From: JAHEJB01 sp041748175
GTDB lineage: Bacteria > Bacteroidota > Rhodothermia > Rhodothermales > Rubricoccaceae
DNA length: 40,571 bases
NCBI GenBank assembly: GCA_041748175.1
Contig: JBGTDU010000035.1
Span: 1-40,571 of the forward strand
Reading direction: 5' to 3'
A model generated the notes under the pieces. It worked only from the letters and a program-made list of their open reading frames with translations, had not been told where the DNA came from and did not search any database. This document shows positions 32,922 through 40,571 of this stretch, piece by piece (position 1 is the stretch's first letter; each line of letters opens with the position of its first letter). Position numbers and translations under genes: made by a program.

Positions 32922-33365
32922 TCAGTTGACGTAGCCGCCCGAGACGAACCGCTCAAGATCTTCGACGCGGTTTTGGGCTTCGTCCGACAACAATCGAACG
33001 CAATCGCCAATGGAAATGATGCCCGCCAGTTCGCCTTCGCGGAGGACAGGCAAGTGCCGGATTTTGTGCTTCGTCATCAGCTTCATGCAGACGTCCACGG
33101 TCGACTCGGGACTGACTGAAATCAGTTCCGTCGTCATCACCTCGCCGACCGAGCACGTTTTCGACGTTCGGCCCTGAAGCACAATGCGGCGCAGGTAGTC
33201 TCGCTCGGTAAAGATGCCGCGGATCTCGCCGCTCTCGACGACGACAACCGCGCCGACGTTCTTCTCCACCATCTGCTCAATCGTCGCGAAAACTGTGGCT
33301 TCAGGTCCAATCGTAACGACCCAGTCGCCTTTTTGCTTGATGAGTATCGATACAGGCGTGTTCAT
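32922..33365 (-). CDS. CBS-pair protein
   Basis: A 147-residue protein made only of two CBS motifs, a regulatory module that binds adenine nucleotides and usually controls a partner. The first repeat is VVTIGPEATVFATIEQMVEK, then VGAVVVVESGEIRGIFTERD (the GIFTERD signature), the second begins MTTELISVSPESTVDVCMKL, then IRHLPVLREGELAGIISIGD. No enzymatic domain is attached. ATG at 33365 is chosen because the family N-terminus (MNTPVSILIKQKG) begins there. The MITE-like element lies upstream at 33447 and might influence its promoter. Confidence 0.9.
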   Translation of the reverse strand: MNTPVSILIKQKGDWVVTIGPEATVFATIEQMVEKNVGAVVVVESGEIRGIFTERDYLRRIVLQGRTSKTCSVGEVMTTELISVSPESTVDVCMKLMTKHKIRHLPVLREGELAGIISIGDCVRLLSDEAQNRVEDLERFVSGGYVN

Positions 33366-33446
33366 AGCTGCCTCCAGCCAGTGAGTTGAAGGTTGTATGA
33401 ACGGCACGTCGAAAGGTTCTTTTGGTGCCGCACTCCCCTGTCGCGG

Positions 33447-33614
33447 ACCAGGGCCTGTTAACGCTTAGGGCGCGAGGTCAGTGCAAGGTCATTCTGAGGC
33501 CGTTTCAAGACGCGCGAGGAGTTCGGGGCGGGGTCCCGGATGACGAGCGCAACGCGGAAACGGACCAGAATGGCCCGCAATGGCCCGTCGAGAAAAGTGT
33601 TAACAGGCCCTAGT
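33447..33614. mobile_element. MITE-like element, complete copy (168 bp)
   Basis: Terminal inverted repeats: AC(C/T)AGGGCCTGTTAAC at the left (33447-33462) and GTTAACAGGCCCTAGT at the right (33599-33614). TCGCGG (or TCGCGGAC, counting two end bases) occurs on both sides (33441-33446 and 33615-33620), a likely target-site duplication. The interior has no transposase and no ORF. A second copy starting at 40431 matches in 139 of 141 bases. The short size, TIRs and TSD indicate a non-autonomous DNA transposon mobilised by an IS elsewhere in the genome; the ends loosely resemble IS5-type ends, which is only an impression. Confidence 0.87.
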
Positions 33615-33643
33615 TCGCGGACTGCTCGTGAGAAACCGAATAC

Positions 33644-34765
33644 CTACTCCTCGGGAAGTACCTCGTAGCGGCCCGTCATCCCGGCGGCGATATGGTCATC
33701 GACGTGGCAGTGGTACATCCAGATGCCGGGATTGTCCGGTAACATATCGGCAGTCATCATGACGGCCGGTTCCAGTGAGGCGACGTCCGTGCGGTGCCCG
33801 TCCAACAGCACTGTATTCCCGTGCCAGTGCGGCGTGTGGAGGTCGATCTCTGTCCCGAGCCCGATGAGGTACCACCTCACGCGTTCGCCTTCGGTCATCT
33901 GCATCAGCGGAAGATTGCCGAACACGAATCCGTTGATCGCGTGCATGAGGTTTCCTTCCACAAACACATCGTCCTCCGAGAGCTTCTCGATGTCCGGCTC
34001 CCCGGTCGCGGTCGTAAATCGGCGCGCGTTCTCAGCGAGGTACCAACTTTTGTTCTCGTCGAACACGTTGAAGAGAGTAACGAACTCGCGGTCCACATCC
34101 GAAGGGCGCCCCTGGGCATCAGCTGAGCCTCTTCGCGCAACGATGATGGCGCCAACGAGGCCCGTGTTCACGTCGGCCACAACGTCGACGTGCGAGTGGT
34201 AAAGCCACACGATGGACGAGGGATCGGCTGGGCCAGGGCCAGCGCGATCGGGGACGAACCACCGGTAAGTGTACGTGCCGCCGGGCAGGACTTGGTCGTC
34301 GGCGTGGTCCGTTCCCGATGTCCCGTCGTTGGACATCGCGCCTTCGTGGGCTTTGGTATAGAAGACGCCGTGAGGGTGGATTGAAAAGGGCCGCCTCGCC
34401 ATGTTGCGAAAAACAACGTGGATCGAGTCACCGACTTCCGCACGAATGATGGGGCCGAGAATGCCCTTGTGCGCCCACTCAGCTGTGACGGGTTTCTCAG
34501 TTGAAAACGTGGCATCCGTGTATTCGATGAAACGGGCCTTGAGGTAGACGCTGCCGATACGTTCTGGCCCGCTCGTCACAAACACGCTGTCGCTCGACGA
34601 GAACAGGCGGCCCATCATCTGCTCGGTCCCTGAAGGAGCGTAGTCCCAAAGCGCCTCCCCGGCAGCGATGTAGTAGGTTCGCGTTACGCCGGGTCCGGAT
34701 TGCGCCTGAACCGCGGCGCTCCCCAGGAGAAAAATTATCGTGAGAAGCGGGGCAGAAGCGCGCAC
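33644..34765 (-). CDS. Secreted multicopper oxidase (two-domain type)
   Basis: An exported copper enzyme of 373 residues; the signal peptide (about 1-22) ends in AAVQAQ. It has the length of a two-cupredoxin laccase or nitrite-reductase-like oxidase. All copper-binding motifs are visible: SIHPHG (H130, H132), WLYHSHVD (H190, H192), TPHWHG (H313, H315) and YHCHVDDHIAAGM (H352, C353, H354, H358, with M363 as axial ligand). Together these give type 1, 2 and 3 coppers. The motif style is ceruloplasmin-like. A phenol- or metal-oxidising role is plausible. The start is GTG at 34765; no ATG fits the signal peptide. Confidence 0.9.
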   Translation of the reverse strand: MRASAPLLTIIFLLGSAAVQAQSGPGVTRTYYIAAGEALWDYAPSGTEQMMGRLFSSSDSVFVTSGPERIGSVYLKARFIEYTDATFSTEKPVTAEWAHKGILGPIIRAEVGDSIHVVFRNMARRPFSIHPHGVFYTKAHEGAMSNDGTSGTDHADDQVLPGGTYTYRWFVPDRAGPGPADPSSIVWLYHSHVDVVADVNTGLVGAIIVARRGSADAQGRPSDVDREFVTLFNVFDENKSWYLAENARRFTTATGEPDIEKLSEDDVFVEGNLMHAINGFVFGNLPLMQMTEGERVRWYLIGLGTEIDLHTPHWHGNTVLLDGHRTDVASLEPAVMMTADMLPDNPGIWMYHCHVDDHIAAGMTGRYEVLPEE

Positions 34766-34987
34766 AGCAGGAGCCGGTGAGTGGCTTGTTTAGAGCGAAT
34801 CAAAATTAAGCCACCTTCATCTCGCATGGCCTCCAGTCCCGTTAATCAACGGAGAAGCCTTCCGCCGATCTCATTGAAAATCTCTTTCGATAGAATCTTC
34901 CACCGAACGGTTTTGGGTTTCTCCTGGAATGGCGATTCACACGCCTCCTATGGACTGGCCAATTCCGCGACCCGACACGGCCCAGCC

Positions 34988-36946
34988 TTAGGTTTCCCCT
35001 TCCGGCAGGGTCACCACCAGCGTTGCTCCTTCCCCTTCCTTGCTGATCGCTGCCATGGAGCCGCCGTGGCCTTGCGTGACGATGTCGTACGCGAGCGAGA
35101 GGCCGAGGCCCGTGCCCTCGCCCGTTGGTTTTGTCGTGTAGAACGGCTCGAAGATGCGCGTGCAGTTTTCGGCGGGAATGCCGAAGCCGTTGTCCGTGAT
35201 CCGCACCTGCACCATGCCGGGAAGCCGCTTTGTCTTGATCGCGATGGTTGGAACGAATCCGTTTTCCTCCAACCTCGAACGAGCAAGGATCGAATACCGT
35301 GCGTTGTCGAGCACATTCACGAACACGCGCTGCATCGATTGCGCCGTCAGGTCAATAGTCTCGACCTTTGGGTCGATGTCCCAGCTTATCGTAATGCCCT
35401 CGTCGCTATCCGTGCCGCCAAACGCAGCCATAACCGACTCCTTCAGCAGCGCATTCACGTCGGTCGGGCGGTGAGTGCCGCCTGTGTGGCGGACGTGCCC
35501 GAGCATGCTCCTCACGATGCCATCGGCACGCTTCGCGTTCTCGATGACGCGGGCGATGTTCTCGGAGACCGTCTCGAAATCATCGGCAAACATCGCAACG
35601 ATGTCTTTGGGGAGTTCCGTTTTTCGCTCTTCCAGCACGGCCCCCAGATCAGCCAGCAATTCGACGTTCAGCTCGGCAAAGTTGATGACGAAGTTCAGCG
35701 GGTTCTTGATCTCGTGGGCGATCCCCGACGTCACACGCCCTAGCGAAGCGAGCTTTTCGCTCTGAACAAGACGGTTCTGCGCTTTCTGTAGCTCTGCCAG
35801 CAGCTTCTCCAACTGCTCGTTTTTCTCGCGCAGTTCCACATTCCGCAATCGTTCAAGCTCAGCTTTTTGCTGCGCCTGTTCCGCCTCGTAACGGGCCTGC
35901 ATGGAGCGAATCTGGCCGGTCGCCTGCGCGCCGAGCACCTCCTCGTGAATCTCCTGATAGCGCCGGTAGTGATTCAGTGCGGCGCGGGCATCGCCTTTCG
36001 CCTCGCAGGTTTCAGCAAGCGCCAGATGTGCGGCAAAAAGCTTCGGGCGCAGTTCAAGGTCTTCCGCAATCTCACACGGTTCTTTCAGCACCTGCATCGC
36101 CTCGTCGGATCGACCGAGCCTGGTCAATGTCCTGCCAATTTCAATCAGCGATGTACACACCGATTGCCGGTTGTCTATCTCTCGCCGGATTGCGAGCGCC
36201 GTCTTGTGGAACTCCAACGCGAGGTCGAATTCTTCCTGCTCAAATGCGACAAGGCCGAGGTCGTGGTAGGCGCGGCTCTCTCCCAACCGATCACCATCCT
36301 CCTGAAAAAGCCTGAGGCTGATTTCGTGGTGCCCCGTCGCTTCGTCGTGGCGACCCATCGTGCGCAATACCGTCCCGACCGAACTATGCGCTCTGCCCTG
36401 CCCAACCGGATGCCCCTGCTCGATAAACGAATCCAACGCTTCCATACCGCGCTTGAATGCCAATTCGGGTTGCCCCAACTCCAGATATGCCCCGCTAAGC
36501 CCGTTCAAGACCCAACCAACACCCTCGGCATCTCCAGACTCGCGGGCGACAGCCAGGTTTTCCAGGGCCAGTGAGAGCGCCTCCTCATAATTGCCCTGGC
36601 TCGAATAGAGCGCCGCCAACACGCCTCGATTCAACGCTGCCGTGGTGCGATCATCGGCTTGGTCGAAGTAGTTGATTGCAAACAGGAGATCAGGAATCGC
36701 CTCGTGGTGGCGAGAAAACAAAAAACTGACCCGTCCACGAATTCCCGTCGCTCTCGCAAATCCGCGCTCGTAGCCAATTTCTTCGGCGAGGCTGCGCGCG
36801 TAGTCGATCAACTCCATTTGGTGGGCCGGATCGCGCCCTCGCATCTCGCCCACATAATCCGCGATGGCGTCTACGCGCGCCGTGCCCTCCAGCTCATCAA
36901 AGCCGAGGACATGCGTGGCGATGTCGTCGAGCGTAGCCGTTGTCAT
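34988..36946 (-). CDS. Cytosolic TPR sensor histidine kinase
   Basis: A soluble sensor kinase of 652 residues with no signal peptide or membrane helix. Residues 1-330 form about eight TPR-like helical hairpins (for example NYEEALSLALENLAVARESG and EEFDLALEFHKTALAIRREI). A coiled coil (about 345-400) follows. The kinase core has H411 in AHEIKNPLNF, an N-box VLDNARYSI, and DNGFGIP with GEGTGLGLSLAYD. The catalytic region is very similar to that of the propeller kinase at 8358-11834. No response regulator is adjacent, so it is an orphan kinase. The signal sensed is unknown but must be cytosolic or delivered by a protein. Confidence 0.92.
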   Translation of the reverse strand: MTTATLDDIATHVLGFDELEGTARVDAIADYVGEMRGRDPAHQMELIDYARSLAEEIGYERGFARATGIRGRVSFLFSRHHEAIPDLLFAINYFDQADDRTTAALNRGVLAALYSSQGNYEEALSLALENLAVARESGDAEGVGWVLNGLSGAYLELGQPELAFKRGMEALDSFIEQGHPVGQGRAHSSVGTVLRTMGRHDEATGHHEISLRLFQEDGDRLGESRAYHDLGLVAFEQEEFDLALEFHKTALAIRREIDNRQSVCTSLIEIGRTLTRLGRSDEAMQVLKEPCEIAEDLELRPKLFAAHLALAETCEAKGDARAALNHYRRYQEIHEEVLGAQATGQIRSMQARYEAEQAQQKAELERLRNVELREKNEQLEKLLAELQKAQNRLVQSEKLASLGRVTSGIAHEIKNPLNFVINFAELNVELLADLGAVLEERKTELPKDIVAMFADDFETVSENIARVIENAKRADGIVRSMLGHVRHTGGTHRPTDVNALLKESVMAAFGGTDSDEGITISWDIDPKVETIDLTAQSMQRVFVNVLDNARYSILARSRLEENGFVPTIAIKTKRLPGMVQVRITDNGFGIPAENCTRIFEPFYTTKPTGEGTGLGLSLAYDIVTQGHGGSMAAISKEGEGATLVVTLPEGET

Positions 36947-37013
36947 TAAAAATCTGACGAATGACGGGCACGTACGGCACTACCCCAGCGGAGGTTCACC
37001 GCGTAGTGCCCGC

Positions 37014-38633
37014 TCACTTCTTGAATCGCCGAATCAGCGATTCGATCTCGCCTTCGAGGAGGCTCGGCGGCGAGGAAGGCTCTGGAGCCGATTCTTCGGG
37101 TTGAACCGCGACCTCCGCTCGCACCTTTACCTCCGGCGTCGGAACCACCGTGGGTCTGCTGATTGGCGCACTTCCCGCACGGTCGCGAAGCCGAGATTCA
37201 ATCTCCTCCATCCAACTGCCGTCGCCGGATGGATCTGCACGACGAACTTCAGCCACTCCGCTTGACGAGCCCGCTTTCTCAGAGGGATTCAGCGGCTTGG
37301 TCTCAAAGGCCACGCGTTTGATATTGAGGAGATGCAGCGGCGAGATGTTGTCGCTGGTGATGGAGCCGCCGATGGTGCCGGGGCCGAGCGTCATGGCCGG
37401 GAAGAGATTCGTGGTCATCCCGACCGAACCCAGCGCGGCTACGGTGTTGACGACGATGCGCATCGACGGTTTGCGGAGGGCGAATTGTTCGATGATGCGT
37501 TCGCTTCCAGCGTGAATGGCCAGCGTGTGGCCGATGCCGCCGAACTCGAGGATTTCGATGCAACGCGCGCAGCCTTCCTCCCAACCGTCCGCTGCATAAA
37601 ACGAGAGAATCGGCGAGAGCGTCTCCATGGAAAGCGGTTCGCTCGGCCCAACCTCTGAGACTTCGGCTACGAGCGCCGTGGTTTCTTCCGGCACAGAAAA
37701 TCCGGCCATCTGAGCGATTTTTGATGGACTTTGACCGACGATGCCGATGCTGAGCCTGCCCTTCACTTTTACAATTTGCCGCAACTTGTCGGCTTCTTCC
37801 ACCGAGCAGATGTGGGCGCGCCCCTGCCTCATTGCTTCCAGCAGCTTCGTCCGAATTGCCGTGTCTGCCACGACGGAGCGCTCGGTCGAACAAAGCGTTC
37901 CCCAATCGAACGAGATGCCGGTCAGGATGTCCGCTGCGGCTTTCCCGACGTCGGCGGAGCGGTCCACGTACGCGGGCACGTTTCCGCTGCCGACGCCGTA
38001 GGCGGGCTTGCCTTTGGAGTACGCGGCTTTCACCATCGCACCCCCGCCCGTGGCGAGAATCACGTCGGTGTTTTCATCTTCGAGCAGGGCATCGGTCCCA
38101 GCCAACGTGATTTCCGTCATGCATCCGAACAGACCCTTCGGTGCCCCGGCTCGGTACGCGGCTTCGGCGACAACGTGCAGCGCCTCTGCCGTGCAGACTT
38201 TCGCGCGCGGGTGCGGACTCATCACAATCCCGCAACGCGCCTTGGCCGAGATAATGGCTTTGTACATCGCCGTGGACGTGGGGTTGGTGCTCGGAATCAG
38301 CGCGGCCACGACTCCCATCGGCGTCGCGACCTCCCAAACCGTTCCGTCGTCGCTCTTGTTGACGATGCCGACGGTCTTCATCCCTTCCATCCTCTCGGCG
38401 AGTGTGCGCGTAGCGAAGAGATTCTTTTCCGTTTTGCTCTCCGGTTTGCCGAAGCCCGTTTCCTCGTAGGCAAGCCGCCCAAGGCGCTCAGCAGCGGAGG
38501 CTCCCGCCTCTACCATCGCGGCCACGATCCGGTCAACTTCAACCTGGCTCGCCGCCTTCAGGTCATGCTGCGCCGCCGATGCGGCGCGGAGCAGATCGCG
38601 GGCTTGCTGTATTGATCGAAGGTCGGCGTCCAT
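37014..38633 (-). CDS. CoA-acylating aldehyde dehydrogenase with C-terminal targeting-like helices
   Basis: A 539-residue enzyme of the EutE/PduP-type acylating aldehyde dehydrogenases, which oxidise an aldehyde with CoA and NAD+ to acyl-CoA. The catalytic C248 lies in WGTLCSTERSV. Other hallmarks are IPSTNPTSTAMYKAI, ATGGGAMVKAAYSKGKPAYG, VGSGNVPAYVD and FGGIGHTLAIH. An unusual ~70-residue tail follows the domain: amphipathic SWMEEIESRLRDR (about 473-485), a Pro/Ser/Val-rich linker, then LLEGEIESLIRRFKK at the very end (525-539). Helix plus flexible linker is the layout of bacterial microcompartment encapsulation peptides; here it is duplicated. No shell genes are in the window. ATG at 38633 is used. 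Confidence 0.88.
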   Translation of the reverse strand: MDADLRSIQQARDLLRAASAAQHDLKAASQVEVDRIVAAMVEAGASAAERLGRLAYEETGFGKPESKTEKNLFATRTLAERMEGMKTVGIVNKSDDGTVWEVATPMGVVAALIPSTNPTSTAMYKAIISAKARCGIVMSPHPRAKVCTAEALHVVAEAAYRAGAPKGLFGCMTEITLAGTDALLEDENTDVILATGGGAMVKAAYSKGKPAYGVGSGNVPAYVDRSADVGKAAADILTGISFDWGTLCSTERSVVADTAIRTKLLEAMRQGRAHICSVEEADKLRQIVKVKGRLSIGIVGQSPSKIAQMAGFSVPEETTALVAEVSEVGPSEPLSMETLSPILSFYAADGWEEGCARCIEILEFGGIGHTLAIHAGSERIIEQFALRKPSMRIVVNTVAALGSVGMTTNLFPAMTLGPGTIGGSITSDNISPLHLLNIKRVAFETKPLNPSEKAGSSSGVAEVRRADPSGDGSWMEEIESRLRDRAGSAPISRPTVVPTPEVKVRAEVAVQPEESAPEPSSPPSLLEGEIESLIRRFKK

Positions 38634-38883
38634 GGGTTGGCGAGAGTCAGTTGGAGAGTGTACCGCGTACGGCTGTACGAGGCAACAGCCAGCCAATCGT
38701 ATCGAGATGGGATCTCAGCCGCACGTGCGTGTTCCCTCTTTGCATGCGCCAAATGTCCACCAAACCCACCCTGAGCCGTACTATCTGGCCCTCTTGCTTG
38801 CGCCATAGGCGATTCGCCAGGGCGTGGCACAGCCTTTGTCAAACGGGCGTTCACTCCCTGTAAGGCTCCCTCTCTCCCGTTCG
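38634..38883. other. Divergent intergenic region
   Basis: About 250 bases between the aldehyde dehydrogenase and the degenerate RecA/GGDEF-like gene. It must hold both promoters. No palindrome or RNA gene stands out. Confidence 0.4.
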
Positions 38884-40419
38884 ATGTCGCCGACCCTCTC
38901 TCTCGCCCCATCCGGAATCCCTGCCGTCGACGCCAAGTGGGGCGGCCTCACAAAAGGAGGAACGTACCTTCTCGTTGGGCACGCCCACGCAGGCCGTCCG
39001 CGTCATCTGATGGCGACCATCAGGGCCGCCGTTGATGTGGGCGAAACGTGCCTTCTGATCTCCGCTCGGCCACAGGCCGCACTGATTGAATTGGCAGCGG
39101 AAATCGGTTTCGACCTTCCCCGAGCATCGCAGACCAAGCAAGTCCGGCTGATGAAGTCGCCACCCGGAAAGGATCTTGCCGCGCTTGGAGATGGCGGCCT
39201 GTCCCGGGCGCTTGTCGATCTCGGCAATCTTGCCCGAACGCACAAGGCTGGCCGCGTGATGATGGACGACTTTTCGTCGTTCGTTCAGTTTCGCGATTTC
39301 GACTCGTTCGCCGCAGCGCTTCGACGGCTAATTCTCGACGCAGCCTCACTCGACACAACCTTTGTCCTTGGGCTCGGCGAACCCGCCAACGACGCTTCGA
39401 CAAAGCTGCTCCGGTTCGTGCAAAGCGAGGTAGCCGGGACGATCCACACGACATCGGATGGTGACGATTTAACACGTTTCGCGCTTCACGCGGGGACTGG
39501 ACATCGTCAACAAGCGGACGAGCCCCCTTCCACTTTTGAGGAGCCCGCGCCGGCAATCGAAGAATCCGCGCCCGTCGAACCAAGGCTTGAGCCTCAGGAT
39601 TCGGTTGCTTCGCCGGAGGAAGCGTTCCCGCCTCCGCCTTTCGAACTTTCGATCCCTGTGCCCAACGGCGGCGATGGCTCCAACGAAATGGTTGGTGCGC
39701 CGACGCCCACACGCCCACCGCCGGGCCTTGACGCTCCGCTAGCTGTCCCGACGTCGGATTCTTTCGCGACGACGACAGGCGACACGGCCTGGGCATCCAT
39801 AACGCCCGTCTCGTTTGAAGGATCTCCACTGATCGTGAGGGGGCCAGGATCTTTTCTCGACGATACCTCAACGTTTGGCCGCCTGGAGGATTTACAGGAA
39901 ACGGGCTACTACGTGGATTCTGCTGAACCCGAAGCCACAACTCCTCTCCCAAAGCCAGACGCTCCCGCCGATTTGGATGAAGCCGCAGCATCGGTTCAAC
40001 GGGCGGCCTATCCAGAGCTCTTTCGACCAATCACCCAGGCCGATCCGTCCGCCAATTTTAAGCAAGCGCTCGCCGATGCTTTCGAGCAGCGCGCGAGCAC
40101 ACCGTTCCTCATCATGGCCATGCGCATTGCGGCGGACGATCCGTACGCGAATGTCTTTCCGGCTGTAACAGAAGGCGTACGGATAGGCGTCGGTCAATCA
40201 GCCATGATGCTTTCTGAGCGGGGGCGCCTCATCGCCCTCATCCCCCATGCCGGAGCAGACGTCGCTCGGAATGTCTTCGCGATCCTGAAGTCCCATCTAA
40301 AAACGATTGTCCCGAACCGCGCCGATGCTGCCCTTCAGCACGTCAATGCGATGGCAGTGCCCAACGGAGAACCATTCAAAACCGCCGACGAGTTGTTCGA
40401 CTACGCGTATGGTGGCTAG
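38884..40419 (+). CDS. Degenerate RecA/KaiC-like plus degenerate GGDEF-like protein
   Basis: A 511-residue cytosolic protein without a clear family name. Residues 1-190 look like a KaiC/RecA-type domain: GIPAVDAKWGGLTKGGTYLL is the KaiC-style lead-in. The Walker A loop is VGHAHAGRPRH where GKT/GKS is expected, so nucleotide binding is probably lost. A Walker B-like VMMDDFSSF is kept. A Pro/Glu-rich disordered linker runs from about 200 to 385. The last ~120 residues have the strand-helix pattern of a GGDEF domain (IRIGVGQSA-like strand, then RLIALIPHAGADVARNVFAI and ADELFDYAYG at the end) but no GGDEF motif. It may act as a scaffold or sensor. ATG at 38884 is taken over a GTG twenty codons upstream. 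Confidence 0.68.
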   Translation: MSPTLSLAPSGIPAVDAKWGGLTKGGTYLLVGHAHAGRPRHLMATIRAAVDVGETCLLISARPQAALIELAAEIGFDLPRASQTKQVRLMKSPPGKDLAALGDGGLSRALVDLGNLARTHKAGRVMMDDFSSFVQFRDFDSFAAALRRLILDAASLDTTFVLGLGEPANDASTKLLRFVQSEVAGTIHTTSDGDDLTRFALHAGTGHRQQADEPPSTFEEPAPAIEESAPVEPRLEPQDSVASPEEAFPPPPFELSIPVPNGGDGSNEMVGAPTPTRPPPGLDAPLAVPTSDSFATTTGDTAWASITPVSFEGSPLIVRGPGSFLDDTSTFGRLEDLQETGYYVDSAEPEATTPLPKPDAPADLDEAAASVQRAAYPELFRPITQADPSANFKQALADAFEQRASTPFLIMAMRIAADDPYANVFPAVTEGVRIGVGQSAMMLSERGRLIALIPHAGADVARNVFAILKSHLKTIVPNRADAALQHVNAMAVPNGEPFKTADELFDYAYGG

Positions 40420-40430
40420 CCGAATTGTGA

Positions 40431-40571
40431 ACTAGGGCCTGTTAACGCTTAGGGCGCGAGGTCAGTGCGAGGTCATTCTGAGGCCGTTTCAAGACGCGCG
40501 AGGAGTTCGGGGCGGGGTCCCGGATGACGAGCGCAACGCGGAAACGGACCAGAATGGCCCGCAATGGCCCG
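40431..40571. mobile_element. MITE-like element, second copy cut by the window end
   Basis: Begins ACTAGGGCCTGTTAACGC and matches the complete copy at 33447 in 139 of 141 bases (two substitutions), in the same orientation. The right end lies beyond the window. It starts 12 bases after the stop of the preceding gene. The near identity implies recent spread. Confidence 0.9.

Noticed and set aside
33422..33613. 63-codon frame inside the MITE-like element
   Set aside because: It is bounded by the element's inverted repeats, shows no transposase or other protein features, and is explained by the short element itself.

Overview
The window (about 40.6 kb, GC-rich) looks like chromosomal DNA of an aerobic bacterium related to the Bacteroidota/Rhodothermota. 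This rests on a two-component regulator-propeller sensor kinase, many lipoproteins, several genes without an obvious Shine-Dalgarno, YqgE, DinB and DUF892 proteins, and a GC content well above typical Bacteroidetes. The lineage is an inference. Both ends lie in repeats (a CTCTCACC octamer array at the left, a MITE-like element at the right), so the window may be a whole contig cut at repeats.

Left part (1-7800): a minus-strand pair of membrane polyferredoxin and FAD/NAD(P) oxidoreductase; NAD kinase; a 1-Cys peroxiredoxin followed by a second, diverged copy of the nadK 3' end; a membrane protein with two copies of an unknown module; a HigBA-type toxin-antitoxin pair beside a decayed antitoxin copy; and tRNA-Phe and tRNA-Asp with a terminator. 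Next (7890-11834) come a propeller histidine kinase and its CheY-like regulator.

Middle (11979-22973): mostly housekeeping genes: thiE, a lipoprotein dienelactone hydrolase, a polyprenol-kinase-like protein, yqgE, a toxin-antitoxin pair whose toxin has a nonsense codon, a cysteine desulfurase, murA, a cyclophilin, an RDD protein, kbl, and a glyoxalase-fold gene with a nonsense codon. Squeezed between murA and the cyclophilin, with 6-8 bases on either side, is an AT-richer gene (18282-19934). It encodes a Cap12/Pycsar-type TIR domain fused to a DnaB-C-like RecA ATPase and is the best candidate for a new, probably anti-phage, system. No cyclase, STING or SAVED gene lies beside it.

Right part (23391-40571): two tandem paralogous SGNH-like lipoproteins, small secreted NTF2-fold proteins, a ferritin-like DUF892 protein, a DinB/GyrI-like pair, an ACT-domain malic enzyme with a small Cys-rich protein, a SET-domain protein, a CBS protein, a multicopper oxidase, a cytosolic TPR histidine kinase, a CoA-acylating aldehyde dehydrogenase with two possible microcompartment-targeting helices, and a protein combining a degenerate RecA-like domain with a degenerate GGDEF-like domain. 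A 168-bp MITE-like element lies at 33447 and a nearly identical copy starts at 40431.
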